This document shows positions 42,654 to 52,805 of a stretch of 64,000 nucleotides of DNA, piece by piece. Each line of letters begins with the position of its first letter. The stretch's first letter is position 1. Source of the DNA: Ahrensia sp. (GTDB lineage: Bacteria; Pseudomonadota; Alphaproteobacteria; Rhizobiales; Rhizobiaceae). Where the stretch lies: assembly GCA_002698425.1 (NCBI GenBank), contig NZXU01000096.1, positions 1 through 64,000 on the forward strand, in the 5' to 3' direction. The notes below the pieces were generated by a model that saw only the letters and a program-made list of their open reading frames with translations, ran no database searches and was not told the origin of the DNA. Made by a program: the position numbers and the translations under genes.

Positions 42654-42682
42654 TTGCAATTCAGGGACTTCGAGTCTATAGA
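42654..42682 (+). promoter_or_regulatory. Candidate sigma70 promoter for rpmI-rplT
   Basis: TTGCAA, 17 bases, TATAGA, located 165 bases before rpmI. The leader that follows contains a short hairpin TGCATG-GGTTT-CATGCA at 42768-42784 that could take part in ribosomal-protein autoregulation. Nothing else is seen in the 42594-42846 gap. Confidence 0.5.
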
Positions 42683-42846
42683 GCCGCGTCCCGAGCGGTC
42701 CGGCAGGGCATGCCGTGTCCGTTCCGAATGCAAGAACAGCGCACATCGTTTGGGTCAGGGCCCGCATTGCATGGGTTTCATGCAGCAGGCGGATTTGTCC
42801 CGACACCCGGCAAAAGGCGGTGGCGCGAACAATAACGGAGAGCAAA

Positions 42847-43047
42847 ATGCCCAAGATGAAGACGAAGGCTTCGGTCAAGAAGCGCTTCAAGATCACGGCC
42901 TCTGGCAAGGTCAAGGTCGCCGCTGCTGGCAAGCGTCACGGCATGATCAAGCGGTCCAACAAGTTCATCCGCGATGCGCGCGGCACCATGGTGCTGTCGG
43001 ATCAGGATGCGAAGATCGTCAAGAAATTCATGCCTTACGGCGATTGA
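42847..43047 (+). CDS. rpmI: 50S ribosomal protein L35
   Basis: L35 is a small basic large-subunit protein. The 66-residue sequence begins [21 protein letters not shown] and is of standard length. ATG 42847 is preceded by CGGAGAG. It is followed 32 bases later by rplT. In many bacteria infC is immediately upstream; here three regulatory genes intervene. Confidence 0.97.
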   Translation: MPKMKTKASVKKRFKITASGKVKVAAAGKRHGMIKRSNKFIRDARGTMVLSDQDAKIVKKFMPYGD

Positions 43048-43079
43048 GCCGTCGCGAAGCGAACCAGGAGAACTAGACC

Positions 43080-43481
43080 ATGGCACGTGTCAAACGCGGC
43101 GTGACAGCCCACGCCAAGCACAAGAAAATCCTCAAGAAAGCGGAAGGCTTCTACGGCCGCCGCAAGAATACCATCCGCACCGCCAAGGCTGCCGTCGACA
43201 AGTCGATGCAGTATGCCTATCGCGACCGCAAGGTGCGCAAGCGCAATTTCCGCTCGCTGTGGATCCAGCGCATCAACGCCGCCGTGCGCGAGCATGGCCT
43301 GACCTATGGCCGTTTCATCGACGGCCTCAACAAGGCCGGCATCGAGATGGACCGCAAGGTCCTGTCCGACATGGCGATCCACGAGCCGCAGGCCTTCGAG
43401 GCGCTGGTCGGCAAGGCGAAGGAAGCCCTCGCCTATCTGAAAGATACGACGCCGAACGCGTTTGAGAGCGCTGTCCGCTAA
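43080..43481 (+). CDS. rplT: 50S ribosomal protein L20
   Basis: L20 binds 23S rRNA early in assembly and often represses its own operon. The 133-residue protein shows the typical N-terminal helix ([19 protein letters not shown]) and [21 protein letters not shown]. It ends before a strong terminator that separates it from pheS. Confidence 0.98.
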   Translation: MARVKRGVTAHAKHKKILKKAEGFYGRRKNTIRTAKAAVDKSMQYAYRDRKVRKRNFRSLWIQRINAAVREHGLTYGRFIDGLNKAGIEMDRKVLSDMAIHEPQAFEALVGKAKEALAYLKDTTPNAFESAVR

Positions 43482-43511
43482 GTCAGCGCCTTCTCAACTG
43501 CCGAACACGAG

Positions 43512-43546
43512 AAACCCGCGCTGGCTGGTCCAGGCGCGGGTTTTTC
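43512..43546 (+). terminator. Intrinsic terminator of rpmI-rplT
   Basis: AAACCCGCGCTGG pairs with CCAGGCGCGGGTTT around a 5-base loop, followed by TTCTTTG. It lies 30 bases past rplT and may attenuate read-through into pheST. Confidence 0.88.
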
Positions 43547-43603
43547 TTTGAACTTTGACATGGCGGCGCTAAGGAACGCCGCGAAGCGAACCGGAAACGC
43601 AAG

Positions 43604-44692
43604 ATGCTCGATGAACTGAAAAGTCTCGAAGAAAACCTGATGGCGGATATCGCCGCCGCCGCCGACGAGGCGGCGATCGAGGCGGTACGTGTCGGCGCCA
43701 TCGGCAAGAAGGGCTCCGTCTCGGAGCAGCTGAAGACGCTCGGCAAGATGACGCCGGAAGAACGCCAGGTGATGGGCCCGGCGATCAACGGCCTGCGCGA
43801 CCGCATCACCACGGCGATCGCCGCCCGCAAGGCGGAGCTGCGCGAGGCGGCGATCGAGGCGCGGCTGGCGACCGAGACGGTCGACGTCACCCTGCCGGTG
43901 CGCCCCGCCCCCGCCGAGACCGGCCGCATCCACCCGATCACCCAGGTCACCGACGAACTGACCGCGATCTTCGCCGACATGGGCTTCTCGATCGCAGAGG
44001 GGCCGGACATCGAGACCGACTATTACAACTTCACTGCGCTGAACTTCCCGGAGGGCCATCCGGCCCGCGAGATGCACGACACCTTCTTCTTCAACGAGAA
44101 CGAGGAAGGCGAGCGCAAGCTGCTGCGCACCCACACCTCGCCCGTGCAGATCCACACGATGGAGGCGCAGAAGCCGCCGATTCGCATCATCATTCCGGGC
44201 AAGACCTACCGGCAGGACTCGGACGCCACCCACTCGCCGATGTTCCATCAGGTCGAGGGGCTGGTGGTCGACCGCCAGGCCAATGTCGCCAATCTGAAAT
44301 GGGTGCTGACCGAGTTCTGCAAGGCCTTCTTCGAGGTCGAGCACATCAACATGCGCTTCCGCCCGTCCTTCTTCCCCTTCACCGAACCCTCGATGGAGGT
44401 CGACATCCAGTGCGACCGGTCGAAGCCCGGCGAGGTGCGTTTCGGCGAGGGCAATGACTGGATGGAGATCCTCGGTTGCGGCATGGTCCATCCGAATGTG
44501 CTGCGCATGAGCGGGCTCGATCCGGATGAATTCCAGGGCTTTGCCTGGGGCATCGGCATCGACCGCCTCGCCATGCTGAAATACGGCATGCCGGATTTGC
44601 GCGCCTTTTTCGACGCCGATGTTCGCTGGCTCTCGCATTACGGATTCCGCCCGCTCGACATGCCGACCCTGTTCGGCGGTCTGAGTAGCTAG
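43604..44692 (+). CDS. pheS: Phenylalanine-tRNA ligase alpha subunit
   Basis: PheS forms the catalytic half of the alpha2-beta2 enzyme that charges tRNA-Phe. The 362-residue protein has an N-terminal coiled-coil arm (about 1-100), class II motif 1 ([19 protein letters not shown]), motif 2 ([17 protein letters not shown]) and motif 3 ([13 protein letters not shown]). [12 protein letters not shown] and the [12 protein letters not shown] substrate region are intact. pheT starts 12 bases after its stop. Confidence 0.98.
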   Translation: MLDELKSLEENLMADIAAAADEAAIEAVRVGAIGKKGSVSEQLKTLGKMTPEERQVMGPAINGLRDRITTAIAARKAELREAAIEARLATETVDVTLPVRPAPAETGRIHPITQVTDELTAIFADMGFSIAEGPDIETDYYNFTALNFPEGHPAREMHDTFFFNENEEGERKLLRTHTSPVQIHTMEAQKPPIRIIIPGKTYRQDSDATHSPMFHQVEGLVVDRQANVANLKWVLTEFCKAFFEVEHINMRFRPSFFPFTEPSMEVDIQCDRSKPGEVRFGEGNDWMEILGCGMVHPNVLRMSGLDPDEFQGFAWGIGIDRLAMLKYGMPDLRAFFDADVRWLSHYGFRPLDMPTLFGGLSS

Positions 44693-44704
44693 AAAGTTGT
44701 TGTC

Positions 44705-47113
44705 ATGAAATTCACCCTCTCCTGGTTGAAGGACCATCTGGAAACGGACGCCACGCTCGACGAGATCGTCGAGAAGCTGACCGCCATCGGCCTCGAGGTC
44801 GAGGCCGTCGACGACAAGGCGGCGTTCAAGCCCTTCGTCATCGCCAAGGTTCTGACCGCCGAACAGCACCCCGACGCCGACCGCCTGCGCGTGCTCGCCG
44901 TCGACACCGGTGACGGCAAGCCGATCCAGGTCGTCTGCGGTGCGCCCAATGCCCGAGCCGGCCTCGTCGGCGCCTTCGCCGCGCCCGGCACCTATGTCCC
45001 CGGCATCGACGTCACCCTGTCGGTCGGCAAGATCCGCGGCGTCGAAAGCCACGGTATGATGTGCTCCGAGCGCGAATTGCAGATCTCCGACGCCCATACC
45101 GGCATCATCGACCTGCCGGAGGACGCTCCCGTCGGCACCTCCTTCGCGTCCTATGCCGGCCTTGACGATCCGGTCATCGAGATCGGCCTGACGCCCGACC
45201 GCGCCGATTGCACCGGTGTGTCCGGCATCGCCCGCGATCTTGCCGCTGCCGGCCTCGGCACGTTGAAGACGCCGGACGTGACGCCCGCTTCCGGAAAAGG
45301 CGATTGCCCCGTCAAGGTGACGATCGAGGATGCGGAGCTCTGCCCCGGCTTTGCCCTGCGCATGGTCAAAGGCGTGAAGAACGGCCCGTCTCCGGACTGG
45401 ATGCAGCAGCGCCTGCTCGCCATCGGCCTGCGCCCGATCAGCGCTCTGGTCGACATCACCAACTATGTCACCATGGATCGCGGCCGCCCGCTGCATGTCT
45501 TCGACGCCAACAAGGTCGCCGGCAATCTTGTCGTGCGACGCGCGAAGGATGGCGAGACCGTCCTGGCGCTCGACGAGCGCGAATATGAACTGACGTCCGA
45601 AATGTGCGTCATCGCTGACGATAACGGCGTCGAATCCATCGCCGGCATCATGGGCGGCGAGCATTCGGGCTGCGACGAGAACACGACCGATGTGCTGATC
45701 GAATCGGCGCTCTGGAACCCGATGAACATCGCCCGCACCGGCCGCGATCTCGGCATCATCACCGATGCGCGCTATCGCTTCGAGCGCGGCGTCGATCCCG
45801 AATTCATGGTCGACGGCATGGAACTGGCGACGCAGCTGGTGCTGGATTTCTGCGGCGGCGAGCCGAGCGAACCGGAAGTGATCGGTTACCAAGATTACAC
45901 GCCGAAAGTGATCAAATTCCCCTTCGCCGAGGTAAAGCGCCTCGTCGGTATCGAGGTGCCGTCCGAGGAGCAGACCGACATCTTCAAGCGGCTCGGCTTC
46001 GGTATCGAAGGCTCGGGTGTCGAGGTCGATGTCTCCGTCCCGTCCTGGCGCATGTTTGACGTCGAGGGCAAGGCCGACCTCGTCGAGGAGGTCATGCGTA
46101 TCCATGGCGAGAACAATATCGACCCGCAGCCGTTGCCGAGCCATGGCGCCGTCAACGCGCGAATCCTGACGCCGCTGCAGATCCGCACGCGTCTCGCCAA
46201 GCGGGCGCTGGCCGTGCGCGGCATGATGGAATCTGTCTCCTGGTCCTTCATCCCGGCGGCCCATGCCGAACTGTTCGGCGGCGGCGCCAAGGCCTTGAAG
46301 CTCGCCAACCCGATCGCCGCCGACATGAGCGACATGCGCCCGTCCTTGCTGCCCGGCCTGCTCGCCGCCGCACAGCGCAACGCCGACCAGGGCATCGGCG
46401 ACGTCGCCCTGTTCGAGGTTGCCGCGACCTATGAGGGCGATACGCCCGAGGCGCAACGCCGAGTCGCAGGCGGCATTCGCCGCGGCACAGCCGCGCTCGT
46501 CGGAGGCGGCCGCCACTGGGCCGGCAATGGCGAACCCGTCGGCGTCTTCGACGCCAAGGCCGATGCGCTCGCCGTCCTGGAAGCAGCCGGTGCGCCGGTC
46601 GCCAATCTGCAGATCGAGCGCGGCGCGCCGGACTGGTATCATCCGGGCCGTTCCGGCGTCATCAAGCTCGGGCCGAAGGTGGTGCTCGGCCATTTCGGCG
46701 AGTTTCATCCGAAAGCCCTCGAAACGCTCGACGTCTCCGGCGCGCTCTGCGGCTTCGAGGTCTTCATCGACGCGATCCCCGAGCCGAAGAAGAAGGCGAC
46801 CCGCACCAAGGCGAAGCTGGAGATCTCCCCCTTCCAGATGCTGCGCCGCGACTACGCCTTCGTGGTCGAGAAAGACGTGACGGCGGCAACGCTCGTCCGC
46901 GCCGTCTCAGGCGCCGACAAGAAGCTGATCACCGGCGTCAATGTCTTCGACATCTTCGAGGGCGCGTCGCTTGGCGAGGGCAAGAAGTCGGTGGCGCTGG
47001 AAGTCTCCATCCAGCCGGTCGAGCGCACGCTCACCGACGAGGATCTGGACGCGCTGTCGGCGAAGATCGTCGAAAATGTCGGCAAGTCGGCAGGCGGGGT
47101 GCTGCGCGGCTAG
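44705..47113 (+). CDS. pheT: Phenylalanine-tRNA ligase beta subunit
   Basis: The 802-residue beta subunit has an N-terminal tRNA-binding (EMAP/OB) domain at about residues 40-150 ([15 protein letters not shown]). The B3/B4 editing domain is at about 205-380 ([21 protein letters not shown]). B5 is at about 400-480, a catalytic-like domain follows and a C-terminal FDX-ACB anticodon-binding domain ([18 protein letters not shown]) completes the protein. All domains are present at normal length. Confidence 0.98.
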   Translation: MKFTLSWLKDHLETDATLDEIVEKLTAIGLEVEAVDDKAAFKPFVIAKVLTAEQHPDADRLRVLAVDTGDGKPIQVVCGAPNARAGLVGAFAAPGTYVPGIDVTLSVGKIRGVESHGMMCSERELQISDAHTGIIDLPEDAPVGTSFASYAGLDDPVIEIGLTPDRADCTGVSGIARDLAAAGLGTLKTPDVTPASGKGDCPVKVTIEDAELCPGFALRMVKGVKNGPSPDWMQQRLLAIGLRPISALVDITNYVTMDRGRPLHVFDANKVAGNLVVRRAKDGETVLALDEREYELTSEMCVIADDNGVESIAGIMGGEHSGCDENTTDVLIESALWNPMNIARTGRDLGIITDARYRFERGVDPEFMVDGMELATQLVLDFCGGEPSEPEVIGYQDYTPKVIKFPFAEVKRLVGIEVPSEEQTDIFKRLGFGIEGSGVEVDVSVPSWRMFDVEGKADLVEEVMRIHGENNIDPQPLPSHGAVNARILTPLQIRTRLAKRALAVRGMMESVSWSFIPAAHAELFGGGAKALKLANPIAADMSDMRPSLLPGLLAAAQRNADQGIGDVALFEVAATYEGDTPEAQRRVAGGIRRGTAALVGGGRHWAGNGEPVGVFDAKADALAVLEAAGAPVANLQIERGAPDWYHPGRSGVIKLGPKVVLGHFGEFHPKALETLDVSGALCGFEVFIDAIPEPKKKATRTKAKLEISPFQMLRRDYAFVVEKDVTAATLVRAVSGADKKLITGVNVFDIFEGASLGEGKKSVALEVSIQPVERTLTDEDLDALSAKIVENVGKSAGGVLRG

Positions 47114-47147
47114 ATTTCGCGCGCGCCGTTCTCTTGGGAGGCCGGTG

Positions 47148-47693
47148 ATGACAGACGAGTTGCCTGTCCTTCGCGGGCCTTCCGTAACACTGCGTCGGGC
47201 GCGGCCTTCCGATGTCGACGCCCGGTTCGCGCTTGGTCGAGACTCCGGCATTACCGAGCTTTACGGTCTCGACCCGGATGCGCTGCGGCGGTTCGATCGC
47301 GACACCGCGGAGGCCTGGGTGCGGCGGCTGAGCGAACACCCCTGCGCCTGGATCATTGAGCATGACGGATCTCTGATCGGCGAGGTCCGTCTCGACAGGA
47401 TCGACCGCACTGACAGACGTGCCTCGCTGGCCATCGGGATCGCCGACCCCGCCTTGCTCGGCAAGGGATTGGGAACCGAAGCCGCCCGGCTTGCCCTTGC
47501 TCATGCATTCGAAACGCTCGGCCTTCACCGGATTTCCGTGCGCGTTCTTGCCCGAAACGGCCGCGCCATCCGCTCCTACGAGAAATGCGGTTTTCGCATC
47601 GAGGGGAGGGAGCGCGAGTCGGTCTTCTTCAGGGGCGAGTGGGAAGACGACGTCATGATGGGCCTGCTCGACAGGGAGTTCGTCCGCGCATAG
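47148..47693 (+). CDS. GNAT acetyltransferase, RimJ/RimL-like
   Basis: The 181-residue protein has the GNAT signature: strands leading to RASLAIGIADPALLGKGLGTEAARLALAHAF (acetyl-CoA loop near residue 105, in part) and the RimJ/L-type NGRAIRSYEKCGFRIEGRERES. These relatives acetylate protein N-termini or small molecules; the substrate is unknown. It begins 34 bases after pheT with a GGGAGG site, so it may be read from the pheST transcript. Confidence 0.87.
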   Translation: MTDELPVLRGPSVTLRRARPSDVDARFALGRDSGITELYGLDPDALRRFDRDTAEAWVRRLSEHPCAWIIEHDGSLIGEVRLDRIDRTDRRASLAIGIADPALLGKGLGTEAARLALAHAFETLGLHRISVRVLARNGRAIRSYEKCGFRIEGRERESVFFRGEWEDDVMMGLLDREFVRA

Positions 47694-47720
47694 TCTCGCC
47701 CCGAGTTCCGGGAGAAGACC

Positions 47721-48086
47721 ATGTCCGTTCTGGCGCAAATCCTCATCGCATTCGTGGCGCTGGAACACGTTCTGTTCCTCGTCCTAGAAATGTTTCTCTG
47801 GGACAAGCCGCAGGGGATGAAGGTCTTCCGCAACACGCCGGAGGCCGCGGCGGCGACGAAAGTGCTCGCCGCCAATCAGGGCCTCTATAACGGGTTCCTC
47901 GCCGCCGGCTTGATCTGGTCGCTCGTCCCGGTCGGCGCGCCGGACGCGGCAAGCGCCATCGCGACCTTCTTCCTTCTCTGCGTCATCGTCGCGGGTCTCT
48001 ATGGCGCGGCGAGCTTTTCCAGGCGGATATTGTGGGTGCAGTCCGCCCCGGCCGTCATTGCGCTTCTGTTCGTCTGGGCGTTCTAA
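47721..48086 (+). CDS. DUF1304 membrane protein
   Basis: The 121-residue protein consists of about four membrane helices (starting VLAQILIAFVALEHVLFLVLEMF in part) with LEMFLWDKP and ANQGLYNGFLAAGL, the conserved DUF1304 features. It is likely an inner-membrane protein of unknown function. A CGGGAGAAG ribosome site lies upstream and the gap after the GNAT gene is 27 bases. Confidence 0.88.
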   Translation: MSVLAQILIAFVALEHVLFLVLEMFLWDKPQGMKVFRNTPEAAAATKVLAANQGLYNGFLAAGLIWSLVPVGAPDAASAIATFFLLCVIVAGLYGAASFSRRILWVQSAPAVIALLFVWAF

Positions 48087-48173
48087 GCCGCTTGAACCGA
48101 ATTCTGTCAGGCAGCGCGTGACAGCCGAGCCGTGGTGAGTAGACTGCCGCCAAAACGAGCAAGGAGGAACGCC

Positions 48174-49160
48174 ATGTTTCGATGGGGCGTATTATCGACG
48201 GCGAAGATCGGCCGCGAACATCTGATCCCGGCGATCTGCAACGCCGAGAACGGCGTTCTCGCCGCCATCGCCAGCCGCGACGAGGCCAAGGCGCGGGCGC
48301 TGGCCGACCGCTTCGGCGCGCCGCATGCCTTCGGCTCCTACGAGGCGCTGCTGGCGTCCGACACGGTCGACGGGGTCTATATTCCGCTGCCCACCTCGCA
48401 GCATGTCGAATGGGCGGCCAAGGCGGCCGAAGCGGGCAAGCATGTGCTGGTCGAAAAGCCGCTCGCCCTCAACGCCGCCGAGATCGAGCCGCTGCTCGAG
48501 GTCGAGAAGCGCACCGGCGTCGTCATCTCCGAGGCCTTCATGGTCACCTACCATCCGCAATGGCTGAAGGTGCGCGACCTGATCGCCGAAGGCGCAATCG
48601 GCCGGTTGCGGCAAGTGCAGGGCGCGTTCTCCTATTTCAACACCGACCCGTCCAACATGCGCAACATTCCCGAACTCGGCGGCGGCGCGCTGCCGGATAT
48701 CGGTGTCTATCCGACGGTGACGACGCGCTTCGCCACCGGCAAGGAGCCGCTCTCGGTCTCGGCCACCGTCGAGCGCGATCCGAAATTCGGTACCGACATC
48801 TATGCCGATATCCGCGCGAAATTCGACGGTTTCGAACTGGCCTTCTACTGCTCCACCCAGATGGCGCTGCGCCAGGAAATGACCTTCCATGGCGAAAAGG
48901 GCTTCATCACCATCCACGGCCCCTTCAATGCCGGCCTTTACGACCATGCCTGGATTTCGCTGCACAATGCCGGCCATGACGAGGCGCAGATTTTCCGCTT
49001 CCCGGGCGTCGATCATTATCAGCTCGAAGTGGAGGCCTTTGCCCGCAAGGTCGGTGGCGAGGACGTCCCGGTCTTTACATTGGACCAGTCGATCCTGAAC
49101 CAGAAATTCATCGACGCCGCATACCGTGCCGGCGAATCGGGCGCGTGGGAAAGCGTATAG
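48174..49160 (+). CDS. Gfo/Idh/MocA family oxidoreductase
   Basis: The 328-residue NAD(P)-dependent sugar-type dehydrogenase begins MFRWGVLSTAKIGREHLIPAI, a Rossmann start. It has the EKPLALNAAEI motif with the catalytic-region Lys near residue 93 and a C-terminal alpha/beta domain (ELGGGALPDIGVYPT). Similar proteins include D-xylose and glucose-fructose type dehydrogenases; the substrate is not predictable. ATG 48174 has a near-perfect AAGGAGGAA ribosome site, so the upstream extension is rejected. Confidence 0.9.
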   Translation: MFRWGVLSTAKIGREHLIPAICNAENGVLAAIASRDEAKARALADRFGAPHAFGSYEALLASDTVDGVYIPLPTSQHVEWAAKAAEAGKHVLVEKPLALNAAEIEPLLEVEKRTGVVISEAFMVTYHPQWLKVRDLIAEGAIGRLRQVQGAFSYFNTDPSNMRNIPELGGGALPDIGVYPTVTTRFATGKEPLSVSATVERDPKFGTDIYADIRAKFDGFELAFYCSTQMALRQEMTFHGEKGFITIHGPFNAGLYDHAWISLHNAGHDEAQIFRFPGVDHYQLEVEAFARKVGGEDVPVFTLDQSILNQKFIDAAYRAGESGAWESV

Positions 49161-49197
49161 CCGGCTTAATAAGGCTGGTTCATTACTCGGCTAACGA

Positions 49198-50334
49198 TCA
49201 CCACCACACCCCGCCGCGCCTGATGCGAATGCGCGGTTTCGCCCCGTGTTTCTCCCACGGGTTGAAGCTCTCGGCGCTTGCCGGGTCGGTGCAGTCCGGA
49301 TCGTCGACAAGCGGATCGCTTTCCGGCCTGCCGCCGGCCAGGGCCGCCCAGTGGTCGAAACGGCTGCGGTCGCGCCGCCCGAGTTTGATCTGCGGCACCG
49401 GCGGCGCGCCGCGCGGCACGCGGTAGCCGCCTGCCTCCGTCGTCGAGGCCAGCGGCGGCGTCGGCAGCGCGCCCTTCAGCGCCTGCAGCCGGGCGATCCG
49501 CTCCTGCGTCTCCGGATGGGTGCGCAGCACCGAGGGATCGGGAATGCGGCCGCCGGGCAGCACCATGCTTTCCCAGAGGCGCCCCTGCGCCTTTTCCAGC
49601 TTTGAAAGCGCCGAGGACAGACCGTCCGGGTCGCCGGTCAGCAGCGCCGCGCCGTAATCCGCGTCGAATTCGCGGGTCCGCGACAGGGCGAGCTGCAACA
49701 GCCCGCCGATTGTCGGCGAGGCGATCATCGCGACGATGCCCAACCAGGGGATCTGGCCGAAAAAGCCCGCAATGTTGAACAGGATCGCGAAGATCCCGGC
49801 CGTCGACAGCGCCGAGGTCATCCGCGACACCATGTCGGCGAGCGACATCACCTTGATGTCCTCATTGGCGATATGCGTCATCTCATGCGCCAGCACGCCG
49901 GAGAGTTCGCGCATTGTCATGCTGCGCAGCAGCGCGTCGGTCACCGCGATGGCGGAATCCTCGCGCCGGCCCACCGCGAAGGCGTTCATCATCTTCGACG
50001 GCACCACATAGAGCTTCGGCGCGGCGGGCAATTCGGCCCGCGCCGCCAGTTCCTGGATCAGCCGGTAACCCGCCGGAAAATTGTGCGGCGTCACCGGATG
50101 GGCCCTGTACATCCTGAGCACCATGGCGGGCGACACGCGCCGCGCGGCGATCAGCATGATCGCGCCGAACCCGACTGCATAGATGAGCCCGGTCGTTCCG
50201 GCGATCGCCCAGGCCGTCACCGCAAGCAAGGCGAGGCTGCCCGCCGTCAGCAACCATGTGTGCAGCGTGTTCAGCGCCTTGTGCTGGCGGTGGATCAGCG
50301 TGTTCGGATGAAGGAATGACTGTGCCATGCCCAT
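49198..50334 (-). CDS. M48 family zinc metalloprotease, HtpX-like
   Basis: The 378-residue protein has two N-terminal membrane helices (about 28-65) and the zinc motif VLAHEMTHIANEDIKVMS near residue 148. Two further helices follow, then the third zinc ligand region SRTREFDADYGAALLTGD and a long soluble tail of about 130 residues with HPETQERIARLQAL. HtpX degrades misfolded membrane proteins; the extended tail is longer than E. coli HtpX. Starts at 50334 or 50328 are possible; a perfect TATAAT overlaps the first one. Confidence 0.88.
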   Translation of the reverse strand: MGMAQSFLHPNTLIHRQHKALNTLHTWLLTAGSLALLAVTAWAIAGTTGLIYAVGFGAIMLIAARRVSPAMVLRMYRAHPVTPHNFPAGYRLIQELAARAELPAAPKLYVVPSKMMNAFAVGRREDSAIAVTDALLRSMTMRELSGVLAHEMTHIANEDIKVMSLADMVSRMTSALSTAGIFAILFNIAGFFGQIPWLGIVAMIASPTIGGLLQLALSRTREFDADYGAALLTGDPDGLSSALSKLEKAQGRLWESMVLPGGRIPDPSVLRTHPETQERIARLQALKGALPTPPLASTTEAGGYRVPRGAPPVPQIKLGRRDRSRFDHWAALAGGRPESDPLVDDPDCTDPASAESFNPWEKHGAKPRIRIRRGGVWW

Positions 50335-50371
50335 TATATGGGGATGGAATGAGGCCGAGTGGAGTCCCGTT

Positions 50372-50779
50372 TCACGCGCGTTTGAAGACGAAGCGCGAAT
50401 AGCCGAGATAGGAAAAGACGGTCACCAGTCCCACGGCGATGACCAGCGCCATCAAGGGCGTGATCGTTCCCGGCGCGGCCAGCAGCAGGCCGGAATAGAT
50501 CCCGTAATTCAGCGCCGCGCCGATCAGCGCGACGAAACCGTAGCGCGCGCCCTCCTGGATGATGGGGCGGTTGCTCTTGCCGAATGTCACGGTGCGGTTG
50601 ATCGTCCATGTCGTCAGCATGGCGGCGGCGACCGAGACAATGCGCGCCGAAAACGGCCCGAGCGGCGTCAGGCGCATCAGCAAGACCAGCACGGTCGCGT
50701 CCACGACAAAGCCCGTCCCGCCGGCAACGGCAAAGCTGGCCAGCCGCAAAATCCGGTTTTTCGAGACGATATCGCCCAT
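50372..50779 (-). CDS. GtrA family membrane protein
   Basis: The 135-residue protein has four membrane helices and GtrA blocks (FAVAGGTGFVVDATVLVLL; LTTWTINRTVTFG; YGFVALIGAALNYGIYSGLL). GtrA proteins are thought to flip undecaprenyl-phosphate-linked sugars for modification of surface glycans. I chose ATG 50779 because of an AGGGGA site; the frame can also open at 50833. It is divergent from a GT-C-like membrane protein, which could be the transferase using the flipped sugar. A GtrB-type synthase is not in this window. Confidence 0.88.
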   Translation of the reverse strand: MGDIVSKNRILRLASFAVAGGTGFVVDATVLVLLMRLTPLGPFSARIVSVAAAMLTTWTINRTVTFGKSNRPIIQEGARYGFVALIGAALNYGIYSGLLLAAPGTITPLMALVIAVGLVTVFSYLGYSRFVFKRA

Positions 50780-50905
50780 CGAGGATCCCCTGCCTTCGCA
50801 CGGGCAATCGCCCGCCGGCATGCGTTTTACCATTTCTTGATCGGGTTAAGTCTAGGTTTAGCGCTGACCATTTCGCGCGGATTTCCGCCCCATGAGCTTG
50901 CGGCA

Positions 50906-52720
50906 ATGACGTTTCTATCCGAACCCCACTCCGATGCGTCCCGCGCCGCGACCTCCGCAAGCGCCCGGCTCGAGCCGCTTCTGCTCGCCGTGTTCGCGAC
51001 GCTTTTCGTAACGCTGGTCGGCCTGCGCGGATCGGAGGCGACCGGCATCGCCAATTCCGACGATCTCATGCGCCTCGTCGAGGTGCGCGATCTTCTCGCC
51101 GGCCAAAGCTGGTTCGATCTGCACCAGTACCGCCTCGGCCTCGAGGGCGGCACGCTGATGCACTGGTCGCGTCTCGTCGACGCGCCGATCGCCGCCATCG
51201 TCATGGCGGTGACCGCGCTGACCGGCGATGCCGCATTGGCCGAGTCCGCCGCGAAGATTGCCTGGCCGGCCCTGACGCTTCTTTTCGCCATGGCCGCGCT
51301 GATGACGGCCTGTGCCCGCACCGGCAACGCCGCCGGCCGCCTGCCCGTCGCCGTGGTCGGCGCGATCGCATTGTGGACCACCGGCGCGTTCGGTCCCGGC
51401 GCGCTCGATCATCACAACATCCAGATCGCCCTGTCGCTGTGGCTGCTCGTTTTGCTGCTGCCCGGCAGCCGCCCGGTTCTCGCCCATGGTTTCGCCGGCT
51501 TGGTCGCCGTGCTGATGATCGCCATCGGCATGGAAGTCATGCCCTATGTCGCGCTGGCCGGTCTCTATGTGACGCTGCGCTTCGCCCTCGGCTTTGCCCG
51601 CCCGGCCGAACTTCGCGCCTTTGGCGGCGCGATCGCCGGGTCGGCGCTCGCCATCTTTCTCGCCACCGTCGCGCCGGCCAACTGGGGTTATGACGCCTGC
51701 GACGCCTTCTCCGCCTTCCATCTTGTCGTCGGCGGCGCGGCGGGTCTCGGCCTCGTCGCGGCCTCGTTCGCGCGCGGCACGGCCGGGCGTTTCGGCGCAC
51801 TGGCGGCGCTCGGCGTCGCGGTGGCCGGCGTCGTCGTCGTCGCTTTCCCGCATTGCCTCGCCAATCCGCTCGCCGGTCTCGATCCGCGCCTCAAGACCTT
51901 CTGGCTGGAAGGCGTCATCGAGACGCGCTCGCTGGCCGACCTCTGGGCCGAGGATCCCTTCCAGATCGTCGGTCTCTACGGCATGGCGCTGTGCGCCCTT
52001 GCGGTCTCGGCCCTGAGCCTTTGGCGCGGCGGCCCCTTGCCGCGCGAACAGGCCGCCACCTTCCTGTCTTTCCTCGCCATGGGCATCGCGGTCACGGCGT
52101 GGCAGCAGCGCGGTTTCATCTTCGCGGCGGCGTTCGCCATTCTGCCGCTCGGCTTCTGGATCGTCCGGCTACGCGACGCCATGCCGACGAAGCGCCGCGT
52201 GGCGGATTCATTGCGTCTCGCCGCCGTCTGGGCCGTCTCGCTGAACCTTGTCTGGTGGATGGCCGGCGCGCAGGCGGCCAATCTTTTCGCCGCGGGACCG
52301 ACCTTGCAGCAGCAGGCCGCGAGCGTCTCCGCCCGCGATTACTGCTACACCGCCGATCTCTATGCGCCGCTTGCCAGGGAACCCGCGGGCGTCGTGCTCG
52401 GCGCCACGGATATCGGCGCCATGATCCTTCTTCACACGCAGCATCGCGCCGTCGCCGGGCCCTATCACCGCGACACGGCCGGCAATCTGCTGCTGATCGA
52501 CGCCATGCTGTCCGGGCCGGACGCCGCGCGCGCGAAGCTCGCCGCCCATGGCGTCACGCTGATTGCCGATTGCCTGAACGGCGCCGACGGTTTCGATTTC
52601 ATCGAGGCGGCCCCGACCGGCCTTCAGGCGGCGCTGCGGTCGGATACGCTGCCTGGTTGGCTGGAGCCCGTTCCCGCCACCGTCGGCGAACCGCTGATCC
52701 TCTATCGCGTCCGACCCTGA
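50906..52720 (+). CDS. GT-C-fold-like multi-pass membrane protein (putative glycosyltransferase)
   Basis: The 604-residue protein has about 11-13 membrane helices and an acidic motif in the first periplasmic loop (IANSDDLMRLVEVRDLLAGQSWFDLHQYRL, in part), typical of GT-C enzymes that use lipid-linked sugars. A soluble domain of about 130 residues ends the protein. GPGALDHHNIQIALSLWLL is another conserved-looking loop. There is no clear ribosome site at ATG 50906, so the start is tentative. Divergence from gtrA suggests a role in decorating a surface polysaccharide or lipid. Confidence 0.75.
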   Translation: MTFLSEPHSDASRAATSASARLEPLLLAVFATLFVTLVGLRGSEATGIANSDDLMRLVEVRDLLAGQSWFDLHQYRLGLEGGTLMHWSRLVDAPIAAIVMAVTALTGDAALAESAAKIAWPALTLLFAMAALMTACARTGNAAGRLPVAVVGAIALWTTGAFGPGALDHHNIQIALSLWLLVLLLPGSRPVLAHGFAGLVAVLMIAIGMEVMPYVALAGLYVTLRFALGFARPAELRAFGGAIAGSALAIFLATVAPANWGYDACDAFSAFHLVVGGAAGLGLVAASFARGTAGRFGALAALGVAVAGVVVVAFPHCLANPLAGLDPRLKTFWLEGVIETRSLADLWAEDPFQIVGLYGMALCALAVSALSLWRGGPLPREQAATFLSFLAMGIAVTAWQQRGFIFAAAFAILPLGFWIVRLRDAMPTKRRVADSLRLAAVWAVSLNLVWWMAGAQAANLFAAGPTLQQQAASVSARDYCYTADLYAPLAREPAGVVLGATDIGAMILLHTQHRAVAGPYHRDTAGNLLLIDAMLSGPDAARAKLAAHGVTLIADCLNGADGFDFIEAAPTGLQAALRSDTLPGWLEPVPATVGEPLILYRVRP

Positions 52721-52805
52721 CCCGCATGCAACCGCCCCTTGGTCGGGCAGGCAAATCAGTTTAGGTTCCCCGGACATCGGTATCTGTGCAGGCAAAGAGG
52801 GCTGC

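Noticed and set aside
43478..46708. A 1076-codon open frame on the minus strand opposite pheS-pheT
   Set aside because: Long antisense frames are expected opposite GC-rich genes. The sequence is low in hydrophobic core patterns and pheS/pheT are unmistakable.
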